Source: Deroplatys truncata (Eukaryota; Arthropoda; Insecta; Mantodea; Mantidae). Taken from it: a stretch of DNA of 64,000 nt. The stretch covers positions 664,962,618-665,026,617 of the forward strand of contig CM060990.1 of NCBI GenBank assembly GCA_030765065.1, written 5' to 3'. The position numbers and the translations under genes were made by a program. How positions within the stretch are numbered: the stretch's first letter is position 1; each line of letters starts with the position of its first letter. Shown piece after piece: positions 1 to 11,850 of the stretch. Below the pieces are notes generated by a model. That model saw only the letters and a program-made list of their open reading frames with translations. It did not search any database and was not told the origin of the DNA.

Positions 1-597
1 TTAAATGAAGGTATTTTATTGGAGTAGGATTAGCCAATCAGAGGCTTGAAATATAGAAATTTACAAATTTAGGCGGTAGAAATTTAGTTAGTTGCTTGTA
101 GACAGCGCTCATAACTAGATGTGTTGCTTGTAGACAGTGTTCCTAACCGGACGCGTTGGTTGTAGACAGTGTTGATAACCAGACGCGAGACACGTCCTCG
201 AGAAATTTAATACGTATTCGTGTGAGATGAAAATAGTTTTACGTGTTAAAAGGTGCAAGTAATTAATAAAAAAACCTCACAGCTCTCTCTCTATATCACT
301 GAAGTGTTATTTAAATCGTGTCAAGCATTAATAAAAGTAGTGAAGTAAAACTATAATCTGTGTAAGCCTACATTCTTCAGTCGCACCACAACCCTGCAAA
401 GAGACACAATAATACTGACGCAGCCGAGGCAAACATAAATATATGATATTTAAAGAAACAGTCAAAATTACAAAGTTAATATTTTTTGAATTTGGGACGA
501 AGGCTACCGGGTACTATACGTGCGGTTGCAACTAGTTCAAGTTCGGCTCCCCAACAGTTGAACTACAATACAACTCCTACTTCAAATTGGCTCCGAG
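1..597 (+). repeat. LIR long inverted-repeat unit, copy 1 (left end outside window)
   Basis: First of six copies of a 0.9-1.0 kb unit that alternate in orientation across the first 37.5 kb. This copy starts inside the unit, so roughly 340 bases are missing. It carries a GCCAATCA (CCAAT-box-like) motif near base 33, AATAAA-type signals near 265 and 330, and the core end CCTACA at 367-372. After that come the shared segments GACGCAGCCGAGGC and a GACGAAGGCTACCGG block. No reading frame of note. It pairs with the reverse copy at 4206-5205. Confidence 0.85.
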
Positions 598-700
598 GCT
601 GAAATCTCGGCTATGGCATTGAATTTTTCAGTCGTCCGATTGTACCTTTCCAACCTGGTCTTAAACATGTCTTGTGCAGAAGAACGATTAATTACCAAAT
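598..700 (+). repeat. SINE4 3' fragment
   Basis: The stretch beginning with a TCTCGGCTATGGCATTG-like motif matches the 3' half of the tRNA-like SINE4 family, seen complete at 42286-42420. It is followed by the family's TTTTTCAGTC and CCTTTCCAACCT motifs. The tRNA head is missing; the fragment abuts the inner end of LIR copy 1. Confidence 0.7.
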
Positions 701-2489
701 CATACAAATCCTATCCTCCGTAAAGAACCACTTATTTTACAAAAGCAGATCAGTGAACTAGGCAGATATATGTATTTACATACATCCTTTAAACTTTTTC
801 TGATATTTTAAATTCTTTCTGAGATAATGGGTCATGAAGTTAGCAAATTTAATATTGGCGGGATAGGACCTTTAATCTACCTTTAAGTTCTTAAAAGTCA
901 ATTATGTGTTAAATTATTAGAGCCTTAAATTAAAAACTATACCTCATATTAACAAGGATCCCTTCGGATCCCTCCATCCACCTTCAAAGAACGTATACTA
1001 AACTTTTCAAAGACTTTAACCAAAAAATACATATTAACCAATATTTTTAAATGTGAATGCAAGGAAAAAATTACTATGAAATCATGTTTTAAAGTTTGCC
1101 TCACTTGTTTGTCACACCTGCATTCTTCCATTTAAATGTCTCGTTTCAGTATAAAATCACCAGAAAGGCAAGATGATAATTCGATTCTGTTTCTACATTG
1201 CTTCAAGATTACTCCTCTGAAAGTTAACTTCTTTTTAAGTCCAATTAGAAATTCTCTATCTAGCATCCTTAAAGAGAGTGACCTTAGCTGAAAACAGTAA
1301 AAAAATTAACCAAAAATGAAATTTTGGTCTTTGATCAAAAATAAATTGTTTAATAAATTTAGATTTAATTCTTGAAAATCGCAATTTAAAATAAAGCAAA
1401 GCAGTTGATAGGTAGCCATATTTTATTACGTATACACCATTATAGTCAAATTAAACCAATTGCGTTTCCGGAAATAAAAAGGTATTTTTAATATTTTCAG
1501 AATTCAATTTTAAATAACTCTGACACTATTGGTTGCACAGGACGCAATTATCATTTACAAATCAATACAATAATTCAAGAAAAGCTTTTTTATATTTACG
1601 TAACTTTTCAGAGCATAATGTTTTAAAATATTTACCTAGATTTCTTTAATGTACAGAAATTTAAAGCTCCTGTTAATCTTTAAAAAAATCTCAGAATTTC
1701 ATCTATTTCATTTTTTGTATGTTGATACGCCTCTATTTAATCTCAAGGTCAAGCCTTTATATGAAAGGATAATTTAAATGTATATCCGCACCTGCATTTT
1801 TATTGTTTTCTTAATGTGGTAAATGAACAGGCAGTCCTGAAAATTAAATGAGTTTATTAATACTGATCTGTACGCTGTTTGAATATGATTATGTACTAAA
1901 ATATCTTCTAGGTAAAATATATCAAAAAATAGTATTTTTCATAGTTCCACATGTAATTTGGAATGAAAGGACGAGAAATAATAAATTTTATTTCACAAAC
2001 GTTTATTTAAATGCACTTAAACTGAAAAATGAATGGCTACAATAGCTTATAAACGGTGAGATATATCCAGTTCACGTATCCTATTCTGCAGTCCCGGAGT
2101 CTTTATAGCAAAATCGCCCCATAGGCACCACTTGGTTGAGAGTACTGAGCGTTAGAAGGGAGGACTGAGTGGAGGTTGTAAGTAAAGCAGCTCACTGGGT
2201 TCTACTGGACAGTAAAGTGAGGTCTAACGTTAATCTGATTTTTTTTTCGTTTTAAAATGAGTTTATGATAAGACCCTTTCTCAGCACATGAGTTCATTAA
2301 AAATGTTGTACACGATGGCATTTTCATTCAACCTACCTAAAATTTTAGCTTGTTGCATGTAATGATAAGCATCCACAGTATGAAAGCGAAAAGAAAATTT
2401 GCATCTACAGTCTTTGAATATGTTTAGACAAGCAATCCCAATATTCATGTTTCCTATTTTTTCCCTTATAAAAAACGTACTTCATTATT
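701..2489. other. No gene recognised; AT-rich
   Basis: Only short frames without recognisable motifs occur, up to 65 codons. A slightly GC-richer patch sits near 2080-2220 but shows no coding or RNA signature I could name. Confidence 0.6.
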
Positions 2490-3322
2490 ACATTCTCTAC
2501 TACGTATAGTAAGTAGGGGAAGTATTGCATTCCACCCAAAAATTCGATATAGAGATTTCACGGAAATACATGTTTTGAGATCCCCTGAACCAAAAAAAAA
2601 GCATTTTTAGAAAAAGGTCACTATGTGTCTCTCTGTATATGTGTGTCTGTGAACAGCATAACTAAAAAACGAAAAGTCTGATAAATACCAAACTTGGTAT
2701 TTAGGTTCAGTATCTTTCAAAGATACGACACGAACATTTTCAATTAAATCCCCCACCCCAGACTACCCTTTACATGGAACATCTTTGGAAAATTTTTATT
2801 TTCTCAAAAATGGCTCTAACGTTTTTGGTTAACATATCATGTTTAAGATATTTTCAAAGCAAATGAAATGTATATAATGAATTTTCTGGTATGTCCCAAA
2901 AATCCTCTTTATTCTGAAAGACTGGTAAATCGTAAGAAATAGACAAAATTTTACTACACAAAAATGAAGATCTCGTTAAAAAAACACAATTTATGTCGTA
3001 TACTTTTGTGTTGAGTGAACTATTTCCGAAATATTCCTTGTTATTTATTTGAATTTATATTTTTTCTCAAATGGTAATTCATTATTCGTTTTTCTATGTC
3101 CTGGACATGCAAAGAGAATGGAATGATAGACATAGCAATCAACTCTTAAAAGATTTGACTGTCGCTTAAAGCCTACTGTATTTCCATATTCCCATGGCAC
3201 CTTCAAGAAAATTAGCAATAAAAACGTTTGTCTCGTTTAACGTGAAGGAGATGGAGAATAAGCGTTTGTAAAAATAGTTTGTACAAGAGTAGAGAAAGCC
3301 ATGTGAGTCTAACACATCAGAT
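2490..3322 (+). repeat. D-family interspersed repeat, full-length copy
   Basis: Begins at the family start (TTCTCTACTACGTATAGTAAG) and runs through the shared landmarks: ATTCCACCCAAAAATTCGAT, a GAACAGCATAACT motif, AATACCAAACTTGGTATTTA and TTTACATGGAACAT. It ends at AGAGTAGAGAAAG and CACATCAGA. The CTTTCTCTAC start and GTAGAGAAAG near the end are inverted copies of each other. There is no coding capacity, so it looks like a non-autonomous mobile repeat of about 0.85-0.9 kb. Confidence 0.85.
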
Positions 3323-4205
3323 GTACTCAGAATTTAAAAAATAGTAGACAGAAATTTGTATGTAGAACATAATTTCTATTGAAAAGGGAATGCGCAATTA
3401 AGGTTGGGTTTGTCATGTAACCACATATTTTTCAGGCCCTAAATACCATCCTAAGATAGCACTTTAATTACTAATAAACATAATGTTCATATAAACTGAA
3501 AATACGATGTTCAAACCTGAAAAGGTCTTAATATTTTCAAATTTTTATCCAAATTTTACTCTGCATCCCGTTAACAGAAACTAAAGGTAAGGAAGCTAGG
3601 AAAATTCATACCAAATGAATGTGAAAAATTAGTTCACTAAACTAATTAAGAATAAAGAAAGAAGCAGTTATCGTGTATTTCAATAATAATACTTGTTTTA
3701 TACATTACAGGCTTCGAATTGATTAAACAAGTACCGGCAGTGAAGTAATTAAAGTTTCTTGTTAAGATATGTAAGACAGAATATAGTGGCAAACAACTTT
3801 GTTGTTTGGTTTCCCAGTGATAAAAACTGTATTATGTAGAAGGAATCAAAACGAAAGAACAGGCATTAGAATAGCATTGGACCACAACAGTACCAGAGTT
3901 CGTTGCGAAGGAGTGATTTTTCAGAGAAGTAAGGTTGAATGTAGAAACAAATTCATTAAACATGCAACTAAGGGGGAGGAGCTAGTAAATAAAGCTCGAA
4001 ACTTCGTTCGTGAAAGTAGAACAAGTTCCTTGTAGCAAAAGTTTGTAAATTGAATTGTTGCAAATGCAGTGCTAGCAACCCGTATAGGGCGTTTCAGAAG
4101 ATGGTCAAGTAATGAAAGGTAGAAGTAGATAGATGTTAAATTATAAAACTTATTATACAGACACTTAGTGTATGGGTCATTGAACGTATATGCATATTGA
4201 AGACA
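3323..4205. other. No gene recognised
   Basis: One frame of 78 codons at 3799-4035 has no recognisable domain and no splice or promoter context. I regard it as chance. The stretch lies between a D repeat and the inner end of LIR copy 2. Confidence 0.5.
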
Positions 4206-5205
4206 AGAGTTAAATGTGAAGGAAATTGGTGTTGCTTACGTTATTAACACCACGTTTAAGTGGCAATTTGAAGAATGAGTTGTATTGTAGTTCCACTGTT
4301 GCGGAGCCAAAACTTAAAGTAGTTGCAACCACGTACGGTACAAAGTTTCCGGTGGCCTTCGCCTCAACGTTCACTTTACGGTGGCCTTCGCCTCCACGTT
4401 TAAGAATCAACTTTGCATTTTTATGTTTCTTTAAATATTATATATATTTATGTTTGCCTCGGTGCGTCAGTATTAATTTGTAGAAACATGTATCTCTTAG
4501 CAGGGGGTGATGCGGCTAAAGAATGTAGGCTTACACAAATTATAATTTTTACTTCCCTCCTTTTATTAATCCTTCACAGGATTAAATAAAAATTCACTGA
4601 TATAGAGAGCTGTGAGATTATTTATTAATTACTTGCACTTTTTAGCACGTAAACTTTATAATATTCTCCCCATAAAGAATTTTATATCTCACACTGAATA
4701 CATATTTAACTGTTCGGGAATGGGTCTAGCGTCCGGTTGTGAACGCTGTCTACTAGCGACTGGCGTTTACCGCTTAAATTTGTAAATTTCTCTATTTCAA
4801 GTCTCTGATTGGCTAATCCTACTCCAATAGAATACTTTTATTTTACTTTCAGCTTTTCTGGTTTTTGATTGGCTATTTATAAACTGCTTTAAATATTACA
4901 TTATTGTTCCAAGAATTATTAGTAGCATTATTAAACTTTCCAATTCATTATTGCCTCAAGGTTACCTCATTGTTACCTCATTGTTAGCAACTTTCGGCTT
5001 CTATTCTCACAGCTCCTACATTATTAAATTAGGTAATGCATTCAAATAACATTCTTATACATGTACATAATATAAACATAATACAATGACTGTTACATAC
5101 AGATTTTATATATTATAGTATTCACATATTGCTTTAAGCCGGGCTGTTATTTTTTTACATTATGTAATTAGACTGAAATCATTTAAATGTTAAAAATACT
5201 GCCTC
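4206..5205 (-). repeat. LIR long inverted-repeat unit, copy 2
   Basis: Reverse-complement copy of the LIR unit. It contains the LTR-like core bounded by TGTAGG/CCTACA (4524-5020, 497 bp), the CCAAT-box motifs (GATTGGCTAATC near 4790) and the outer terminus TTAAAAATACTGCCTCA at about 5190-5205. At its inner end it has the shared AAGTTTCCGGTGGCC blocks, here doubled (about 4345-4395). Confidence 0.85.
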
Positions 5206-5540
5206 AATATGAAAAAGTAAACTATCCCGTATTGAAGTGGTTTAAATTGCCCATGTTCCTCTGGTCAGCCAGTAGATCCCAACATGTCCATCTCCTTCTT
5301 GCTGGACATAATAATATAATTTTGCCCTGGTTCTGCCACTGTGCACATTCCGCCAAAATATGTACCCAGTCCTCAACCCCACAACAAAATGGTCAGATTT
5401 TCGTGCCAGAATCGAGAGTCATTTTCCGTAACCTCCAGCCCCACATTTTAAATCATGCCATTCCTGACCTTTCCGTTCATATGTATCATTATCCTAATTC
5501 ACACGTGTTTAACTTTCCCAGGCTCAAGAGGGCTTAATAT
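5206..5540 (-). pseudogene. Possible LINE C-terminal remnant
   Basis: Read on the minus strand, one frame gives residues like EDWVHIFAECAQW followed by a Trp/Cys/Arg-rich stretch. This recalls the cysteine-rich tail after the reverse transcriptase or RNase H of LINEs, where segments of the form C-x2-C...H-x-L-x-x-C occur. The resemblance is weak and frame switches are needed. It could equally be unrelated sequence flanking the LIR end. Confidence 0.25.
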
Positions 5541-6279
5541 TATAATCCGATTCAATTTTCTGTCACTTGGTGACTCTTAGTCTTCTCCTGACACATTTCC
5601 ATATGTTTTAGTCATTTATTTTACCTCTTTGTCCTGCAGAACCCGTTCAGGGATTCTTATTTACATTTGTGCTCAAGCAACCTCCATTTCGTTTACATAT
5701 TTATAATCCTACTGGAATTCGTTAAAAGTCGCTTCTTGTCATTTTAGATGGTCAAAAGTAGGCGGAACTTTGCTTTGGAACTTGATCTTTAATAATTATT
5801 ACGATTTTGAATATGAAGAAAGATAGATAAGCTACGCTCAGATTAATACAACAGGATGTTTTAAAAATCGTATATAATTCTAGGTTCTTTCCTTTAGTCC
5901 ATAAGCCTTATACTCTTCGTTCAAGAACGATATGTTGAAATAACTGTGCATCCAGAGAGTATCAGCTGATATGCGTTTTTGTGTTTGAAAATATCATCCC
6001 TTCCTTAAATATTTCCACAGTTGTTTTATATAACTGATTGAGATTTATATGCTGCACATGTCCCCAAATAGAAAATTTTCCTAAGCATAAATGTATTCCT
6101 GAAAACAACTGAAGTAGAACACATTTCCGATTCTTAAGACCATCTTAAAGCATTGGATATAATGAAGAGAACAAAATTGTTTCGGTGCTAAATAATAATG
6201 GACGACCATGATATCTCAGTACACATTTATATAGCATGCAAATTAATAACTTAATAAAATTCTGAGTAATACTAAATTA
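5541..6279. other. No gene recognised
   Basis: AT-rich sequence without a repeat family shared elsewhere in the window and without coding signal. Confidence 0.5.
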
Positions 6280-6346
6280 GCAGCGTGTATGAATGTTAAT
6301 AGAGGAGTTCCTCAAGGTTGCTGTCTATCCCAGTGCTTTTCATTTT
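6280..6346 (+). pseudogene. Reverse transcriptase motif fragment (LINE)
   Basis: Translation gives NVNRGVPQGCCLS, a close match to the GV-x-QGC-x-LSP block of non-LTR reverse transcriptases (the conserved segment before the catalytic Asp-Asp box). Nothing recognisable continues on either side, so this is a very short relic. The clade cannot be assigned. Confidence 0.45.
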
Positions 6347-7185
6347 TTGGAAGTTCAGTCACGCTCGAAGCTTCAGGGAGAGCGACCTGCCCTTAAACAG
6401 TTAACTATTATTTCAGTCTCTTGTATCCCTGTTGTACAGTCGGGTGCAATGAAAAAAGTGTCTATATGAGGAACCGCGGTTTAAGTTGGCTATCAATAAA
6501 TTAACACGCCTCTGCCGCGTCTTCCATCCCTCATTTAGTTACAGAGGCCAATGCTTGAATGCCGAACCAATAAGAGTCGAACTCATTCAGGGGCTAGTAT
6601 GGACAGTCTTTGGGAGGCATATTGCTTCAACCATTCAGGTGACTTAGACCGATTCTCCAACCCTTTCATTGCCCAGCTAGGCCTGACCTTTCTTCATAGG
6701 GCAATGCTAACGTATCGGACTTCAGCTAAAACCAATTAGCATAGCTCACCTAAGGCAGGCGCGGAACCCAAATGATGAGATTCTGTCAGCATTCAAGATT
6801 GGAAAAGTAACCAAAAGCATCGGTACGTTATTTTGCACTCCACTGTACCTCTAACAACATTTGCAATCAAACCATTTTCATCTTGACCACCAAGAAACGG
6901 AGAGAAATTTTTTTTCCAGGAATAGTTTTTAGAAGCTAAAATAAACGATAGCGGCTAGCGAAATGTTCTGAAGTTGTCTAAACAGAGCTTTTCTGGAGTG
7001 TTCCCTTAACCTGAAAAGATGAATATGTAAAAATCTCTTCTCCTTGGACTCCGGGCTCATTTAAGAAATTATCATTGTCACTTCATTCGCTGCTTCTATT
7101 AACTTGAAGTGTTAAAGCCAATTTAAATTTATTTGTATTTTTGTCATATTGCCTTAATATAAAGCAATATAGGAATAGTATTTTT
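6347..7185. other. No gene recognised; GC-richer patch
   Basis: Bases about 6460-6780 are less AT-rich than the surroundings and contain a 62-codon frame without a recognisable domain. No A/B box pair or terminal repeat was seen. It may be an old repeat not otherwise present in the window. Confidence 0.4.
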
Positions 7186-7450
7186 ACTTTTTCTACGTAT
7201 AGTAAGTAGAGGAAGTATTGCATTCCGCACAAAAATTCATGCCGAAATCTCATCGAAAATACACGTTTTGAGGCACTAAATCTAAAAGAAAAGAGCATTT
7301 TTGGAAAATGATCCTTGTTTGCTAAATACCAAACTTGGTATTTAAGTACAATGCGATACGAAGGTTTTAAAAACTATCCTCCCTGCAATTTATACGGAAA
7401 ATATTTCGTTACTTTTTAATTTCTAAAAAATGTGTAATGATTTATGTTTG
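7186..7450 (+). repeat. D-family repeat, left part (interrupted by SINE3)
   Basis: Shows the D start (TTTCTACGTATAGTAAGTAG), the GCATTCC...AAAAATTCATG block and AATACCAAACTTGGTATTTA. It then breaks at a GC-rich SINE3 and resumes after 8025, where TAATGTTTAAGATATT continues the D sequence. Confidence 0.75.
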
Positions 7451-8024
7451 GATTACGTTACGGAGGGGACACCTAGCACATTGACCCACACAGGGATCTC
7501 TTGTGCATACACCGCCGGGAGGAACGGATGAGATGAAGGAACTGCAGAAGACGTATGGGCTTCAGAATCGGCCGACGCAGGCGACAGATACGCGCAGAGT
7601 TACAACCTTGACCACCCAGCCGGAGAACGCTCAAGGTAGCCCTCCCAAGCCACAGCAAGGTGACTCACAGGCCCCCTACAGCGGAGACCGGGAAAAGCTC
7701 GACCCAGCCACGGAGACTCGAGCGGCCTCCATCTTACGGGGCCGATAAGAATTTCCAACACGCAAGCCATCTGCGCCAACTGTCCGCAGTCGTGCGACAC
7801 AGCTCCGGAGTCAACCTGTAACGTGAAGGTGGAAGATGGAATTAGAGGGAATGAGGGATGGGAAATTCGGGGGCGCCAATGTACCTTTCTAGTATTCTCC
7901 TAGTGACCCGGGGAAACCCCGAATAAACCCATGGGCCAGGAAGGTCGGCGGCGGGAATCGAACCCACGACTTCCCAGATGCGGGTCACCGACGCAACCGC
8001 CTGAGCTATCACGCTAATGTTTAA
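7451..8024 (-). repeat. SINE3, tRNA-derived, about 570 bp, nested in D repeat
   Basis: The tRNA-like head lies at the right end. Read on minus, GATAGCTCAGGCGGTTGCG is an A-box-like segment and GGGTTCGATTCCCGCC is a B box. A GC-rich body of about 450 bp follows, ending in GGATCTCTTGTGCATACACC. The same body occurs in the opposite orientation at 13140-13665. A possible duplicated target (ATGTTT...) flanks it. Short frames through the body are not conserved between the copies. Confidence 0.8.
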
Positions 8025-8396
8025 GATATTTGCATGACAAATCAAATGTGTATCTTTTATACTTATAATTGGAAAAGCGTAAGGTATACAAAATCTTGCT
8101 GCACAAAGAATGCAGAACTTGTTAAATCACACAATTTATTTAAAATAAAACTTTTGTGCCGTTAACCATTTCCGCGCTATACTTCTGTTGTTGGAATTTT
8201 CAAATATTTATACTTTTTTGACGTGCTAAGCCGCTATTCGTTTTCTCTCGCGGTCATGCAAAGAGCATGGTACTTCAAAGTCCTCGCATAGCGATGCGCT
8301 ATTTAAAAATCTGAGTATCGCTTTAGCCTACAGTATAGTTCGTATACCTAAAACGAATTGTGTAGATGTGATATAAAAATCTATCTGGATTAACAA
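8025..8396 (+). repeat. D-family repeat, right part (truncated)
   Basis: Continues the D repeat interrupted by SINE3: AAGATATTTGCATGACAAAT, then the family's CATGCAAAGAGCATGG segment. It stops at ATCTATCTGGATT without the usual GTAGAGAAAG end, where SINE4 sequence begins. Confidence 0.7.
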
Positions 8397-8531
8397 GATT
8401 CGTTGGAAACCTTGTCCAACACACATGTCAGTGTGGAAGAACAATTAATTCATTAATTGACCTGATAGATGCTAAACTAATGAAGCCTGGGACTTAAAGT
8501 ACTTACAGCATTGTAAGTCGGCATTGGGGTA
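8397..8531 (+). repeat. SINE4 unit, left part (interrupted by a Tc1 element)
   Basis: Contains TTGTCCAACACACATG, GGAAGAACAATTAATT, CATTAATTGACCT and GTAAGTCGGCATTGGGGTA, all shared with the SINE4 copies at 41905-42435. The unit breaks at a TA dinucleotide where the Tc1 inverted repeat begins, and resumes at 9763. Confidence 0.8.
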
Positions 8532-9760
8532 CACTATATGATCAAAAGTATCCGGACACCTGGCTGAAAATGACGTACAATTTCGTGGCGCCCTCTACCG
8601 GTAATGCTGGAAGTCAATATGGTGTTGGTCCAACCTTAGCCTTGATGAGAGTGTTTACTCTTGCAGGCATACTTCAATCAGGTGCTGGAAGGTTTCTTGG
8701 GGAATGGCACCCCATTCTTCACGGAGTGCGGAACTGAGGAGAGGTATCGATGTAGGCGTGGCAAGAAGTTGGCGTTCCAAAACATCTCAAAGGTGTTCTA
8801 TAGGTTTTGAGTCAGGAGTCACTGCAGGTCAGTCCATTACAGGGATGTTATTGTCGTGTAACCACTCCGTCACAGCCCATGCAGTATGAACAGGTGCTCG
8901 ATCGTGTTGAAAGATGCAATCGCCATCCCCGAATTGCTCTTTAACAGTGGGCAGCAAGAAGGTGCCTAAAATATCAATGTAGGTCTGCGCTGTGATCGTG
9001 CCACGCAAAACAACAAGGGGTGCAACCCCCCTCCAGGAAAAACACGACCACACCATAACACCACCACCTCCGAATTTCACTGTTGGCACTACACACGCTG
9101 GCAGATGACGTTCACCTGGCATTCGCCATACCCACACCCTGCCATCGGATCGCCACATTGTGTACTGTGATTCGTCACTCCACACAACGTTATGCCACAG
9201 TGTAATGTTGACGCTCCTTACACCAAGCGAGGCGTCGTTTGGCATTTTCCTGCTTGATGTGTGGCTTATAAGTAGCCGCTCGACCATGGAATCCAAGCTT
9301 TCTCACCTCACGCCTAACTGTCATAGTATTTGGAGTGGGTCCTGATGCTGTTTGGAATTCCTGTGTGATGGTCTGGATAGATGTCTGTCTATTACTCTTT
9401 ACGACCCTCTTCAAACGTCGGCGGTCTGTGTCAGTCAACAGACGAGGTCGGCCTGTACGCTTTTGTGCTGTACATGTCCCTTCACGTTTCCACTTCACTA
9501 TCACATCAGAAACAGTGGACGTAGGGATGTTTAGGAGTGTGGAAATCTCGCGTACCGACTTCTGACACAGGTGACACCCAATCACCTGACCACGTTCGAA
9601 GTCCGTGAGTTCTACGGAGCGTCCCATTCTGCTGTTTCACGATGTCTAATAACTACTGAGGTCGCGGATAATGCGTATCAGGCAGTAGGTGGCAGCACAA
9701 TCACCTAAGGTGAAAAAGGTGTGTTTGTGGGGGTGTACGGATACTTTTGATCACATAGTG
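8532..9760 (-). mobile_element. Tc1-type DNA transposon, 1229 bp
   Basis: Bounded by inverted repeats of about 29 bp that begin CACTATATGATCAAAAG on the left and CACTATGTGATCAAAAG on the right strand. Each is flanked by TA (8530-8531 and 9761-9762), the target duplication of the IS630-Tc1-mariner superfamily. Removing the element restores a continuous SINE4 unit (GGGGTA joined to TGTCATTTCAA, compared with GGGGTATGACATCTCAA in the intact copies). Only one transposase gene is present, and it is broken. Confidence 0.93.
8655..9627 (-). pseudogene. Tc1-like transposase pseudogene
   Basis: Cut-and-paste transposase acting on the inverted repeats of its own element. The N-terminal part (9627-9190) starts MGRSVELTDFERGQVIG and holds the paired helix-turn-helix region and an AT-hook-like GRPR. 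A shift of reading frame near 9195 moves the reading into the frame seen from 9296 on. That frame carries the catalytic core: VVWSDESQ (first Asp), FQHDRAPVHTA (second Asp), and then, after a stop just past NNIPVMD, TPDSKPIEHL with the expected Glu. Spacing fits DD34E. A second stop follows IEHL. With one frameshift and at least two stops it cannot make an active enzyme. The start was chosen as the first Met of the N-terminal frame, about 135 bp inside the right inverted repeat. Confidence 0.9.
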
Positions 9761-9762
9761 TA

Positions 9763-9990
9763 TGTCATTTCAAAACAATTTGAGATCTTGTGGTTTACCG
9801 GGAAAACTGCGAGTCAACTGGAGAATTTAATGTCCTACGGGCGTGTTGCTATGGTAGCTTCGTTGGTAGAAGAACCGGACGGAAACCAGGAGATCCGTGA
9901 TTCAAATTCCGACTATGGTATTAAATTTTTCAGTCCTCTGATTCTATCTTTCCAACCTTGTCCTACACACATGTTGGTGTGGAAGAACAA
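9763..9990 (+). repeat. SINE4 unit, right part with tRNA-like segment
   Basis: Continues the unit split by the Tc1 element: ACAATTTGAGATCTTGTGG, CGAGTCAACTGGAGAATTTA, then a degenerate tRNA-like stretch (GCTATGGTAGCTTCG... GGAGATCCGTGATTCAAATTCC) and the tail AACCTTGTCC...GGTGTGGAAGAACAA. The tail is cut off by the outer terminus of LIR copy 3. The 109-codon frame across it is not conserved in other copies. Confidence 0.8.
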
Positions 9991-10930
9991 CGAGGCAGTA
10001 TTTTTAACATTTAAATAATTTCAGTTTAATTAAATAATATGTAAATTCAATAACAGCCCGCCTTGATGCAATGTGTATATGTAATACTTTGTAAAATGTA
10101 TGTAACAGTCATTGCATATGCTTATATTATTGTAAACATGTTCAATAATGTTATATGAATGTATTATGTAATTTAATTATGTAGGAGCTTTGAGAATAAT
10201 AAGTTAAAGGTTGCTAACAATGAGGTAACCTTGAGGCAATAATGAGTTTGAGAGTTTAAATGCTACTAGTCATTATTAGAGCAGCAATAATGTAAATTTT
10301 GAGACAGTTTAAAAATAGCCAATCAACAGCTTTAGTTAAATGAAGGTATTCTATTGGAGTAGGATTAGCCAATCAGAGACTTGAAATACAGAAATATACA
10401 AGTTTAGACGGTTGAAATCTATTCAGTTGCCTGCAGACCGTGATAGTAACCTTATGCAAGATGCGTCCTCTAAAGAAATATAATACGCATTCGTGTGAGA
10501 CGAAAAATAAGTATACGTGTTAAAAAAAACAAGTATTAAATAAAAGAATCTCACAGCTCTCGATATGAGTGAAGTGCTATTTACTTTATGTCAAGGATTT
10601 ATAATAAAGAGTGAATTAAAACTAAAAATCTGTGTAAGTCTACATTCTTGTTGCACCACGCCCTGCCTAAGAGAAACGTGACTCTAACAATAATACTGAC
10701 GCAGCCGAGGCAAATATGAATATAATATCTAAAGATACAGTCAAATTACAAAGTTAATATTTCTTTAAACTTGGGGCAAAGGCCACCTGAAAGTACATCT
10801 GGGGCGAAGGCTACCGAAAACTGTATACTATACGTGCTGTTGCAACTACTACAAGTTCGGCTCCCCAACATTTGAACTATAATACAATTCCTTCAATACA
10901 AACTACTTCAACAATTAATTTATAGGTGAT
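9991..10930 (+). repeat. LIR long inverted-repeat unit, copy 3
   Basis: The outer terminus GAGGCAGTATTTTTAACA is followed by about 180 bp of AT-rich sequence, then the LTR-like core (10180-10644, 465 bp; TGTAGG to TCTACA). Two GCCAATCA motifs lie near 10317 and 10367 and an AAATAAAAGAATCTCACAG signal near 10540. The inner part has GACGCAGCCGAGGC and GGGGCGAAGGC blocks. Its outer end is inserted into the 3' tail of a SINE4 unit. Confidence 0.85.
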
Positions 10931-11754
10931 TCAACGGAGGGGGAAGCTACGTGTGCTGCGACCTACACAGATCTATTGCTACAGGCAGTAGCCAGAAATG
11001 CCACAGAGACGCTCGGAAGTCCCTAGTATTTCCAAGGTAGCAGACCCGTCTCATTGCTGCACGCCGCTGAGAGAGGCCGAAGAACAACCCACCAATCTAG
11101 CAGCCCGCTGTCCACGGGGAATACTCTTTCCATGCATCCACCCATCTCTCCGACACCGGCACACAACACGAAACCTAGCACAAATAAAATAAATAAACCT
11201 GGACATACTACCCCTCACCTTGGTTACTAAACCGGGACATACATTCAAACTTTATATTTATTCTCACAAACACATTTACATTTTATATTACATCAAATTG
11301 TTTAGATAAACTAACTACAAACTACACAAATCCCACAAAAAATGAAAGAAAGAAAAAGAATAGAAGTTGTTAGATTAGAATAAATGTGTAAACAAAGCTT
11401 AATTACCATTCTAAATTGTATATTTATCTACACTTTCTGCAAACCAGCAAACTTAGCAACTGGTAACCAGCTGTTATCTACTCCTATTTAACTATATTCA
11501 CTGAAAAACCAGCCAAAATCTCTTGGTAGCCAGCACAAGACCATATACAAAACTACTAATCATTTTAATAAGTTTATTTATATTCATATTTTATTTAAAT
11601 ATTTCCTTAATTAAGAATTATAAAGTTGGCATTTCATTGTTTTCATAGTAGTTATTTGATTTATAGAAGTTTAACATCCTATAAACACACCTGAAAAATA
11701 AGTAGGAAACCAATTGAAAGGGAAATAGTGGAATCAAAATCGTTGTTGATAAGA
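10931..11754. other. No gene recognised; GC-richer 10930-11240
   Basis: The first 300 bases are GC-richer, with a 64-codon frame of no recognisable family. The rest is AT-rich. It may be an old retroelement fragment, but I could not identify any motif. Confidence 0.4.
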
Positions 11755-11850
11755 AACTAACCTTCAACCGTCGCCGGGGATCGAACCCGGGATCTTCCGT
11801 ATGCGAAACGCACACTTTCCACGGTGCCACCTTGCTCGGTACAAGAAGTG
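11755..11850 (-). repeat. tRNA-like SINE head (SINE3-type)
   Basis: On the minus strand it reads AAGGTGGCACCGTGGAAAG, with a near-perfect B box GGGTTCGATCCCCGG 45 bases later. Layout and spacing match the SINE3 heads at 13140 and 29735 (reverse). No SINE body follows, and no full cloverleaf with a canonical anticodon arm forms by eye, so I call it a truncated SINE rather than a tRNA gene. Confidence 0.6.

Noticed and set aside
1..5205. LTR retrotransposon with LIR cores as LTRs
   Set aside because: The copies are in opposite orientation, the sequence outside each TGTAGG...CCTACA core is the same in all copies, and no gag or pol frame lies between them.
11755..11850. Possible tRNA gene
   Set aside because: A and B boxes are good, but no canonical anticodon arm could be drawn and the head matches SINE3 copies, so a truncated SINE is more likely.
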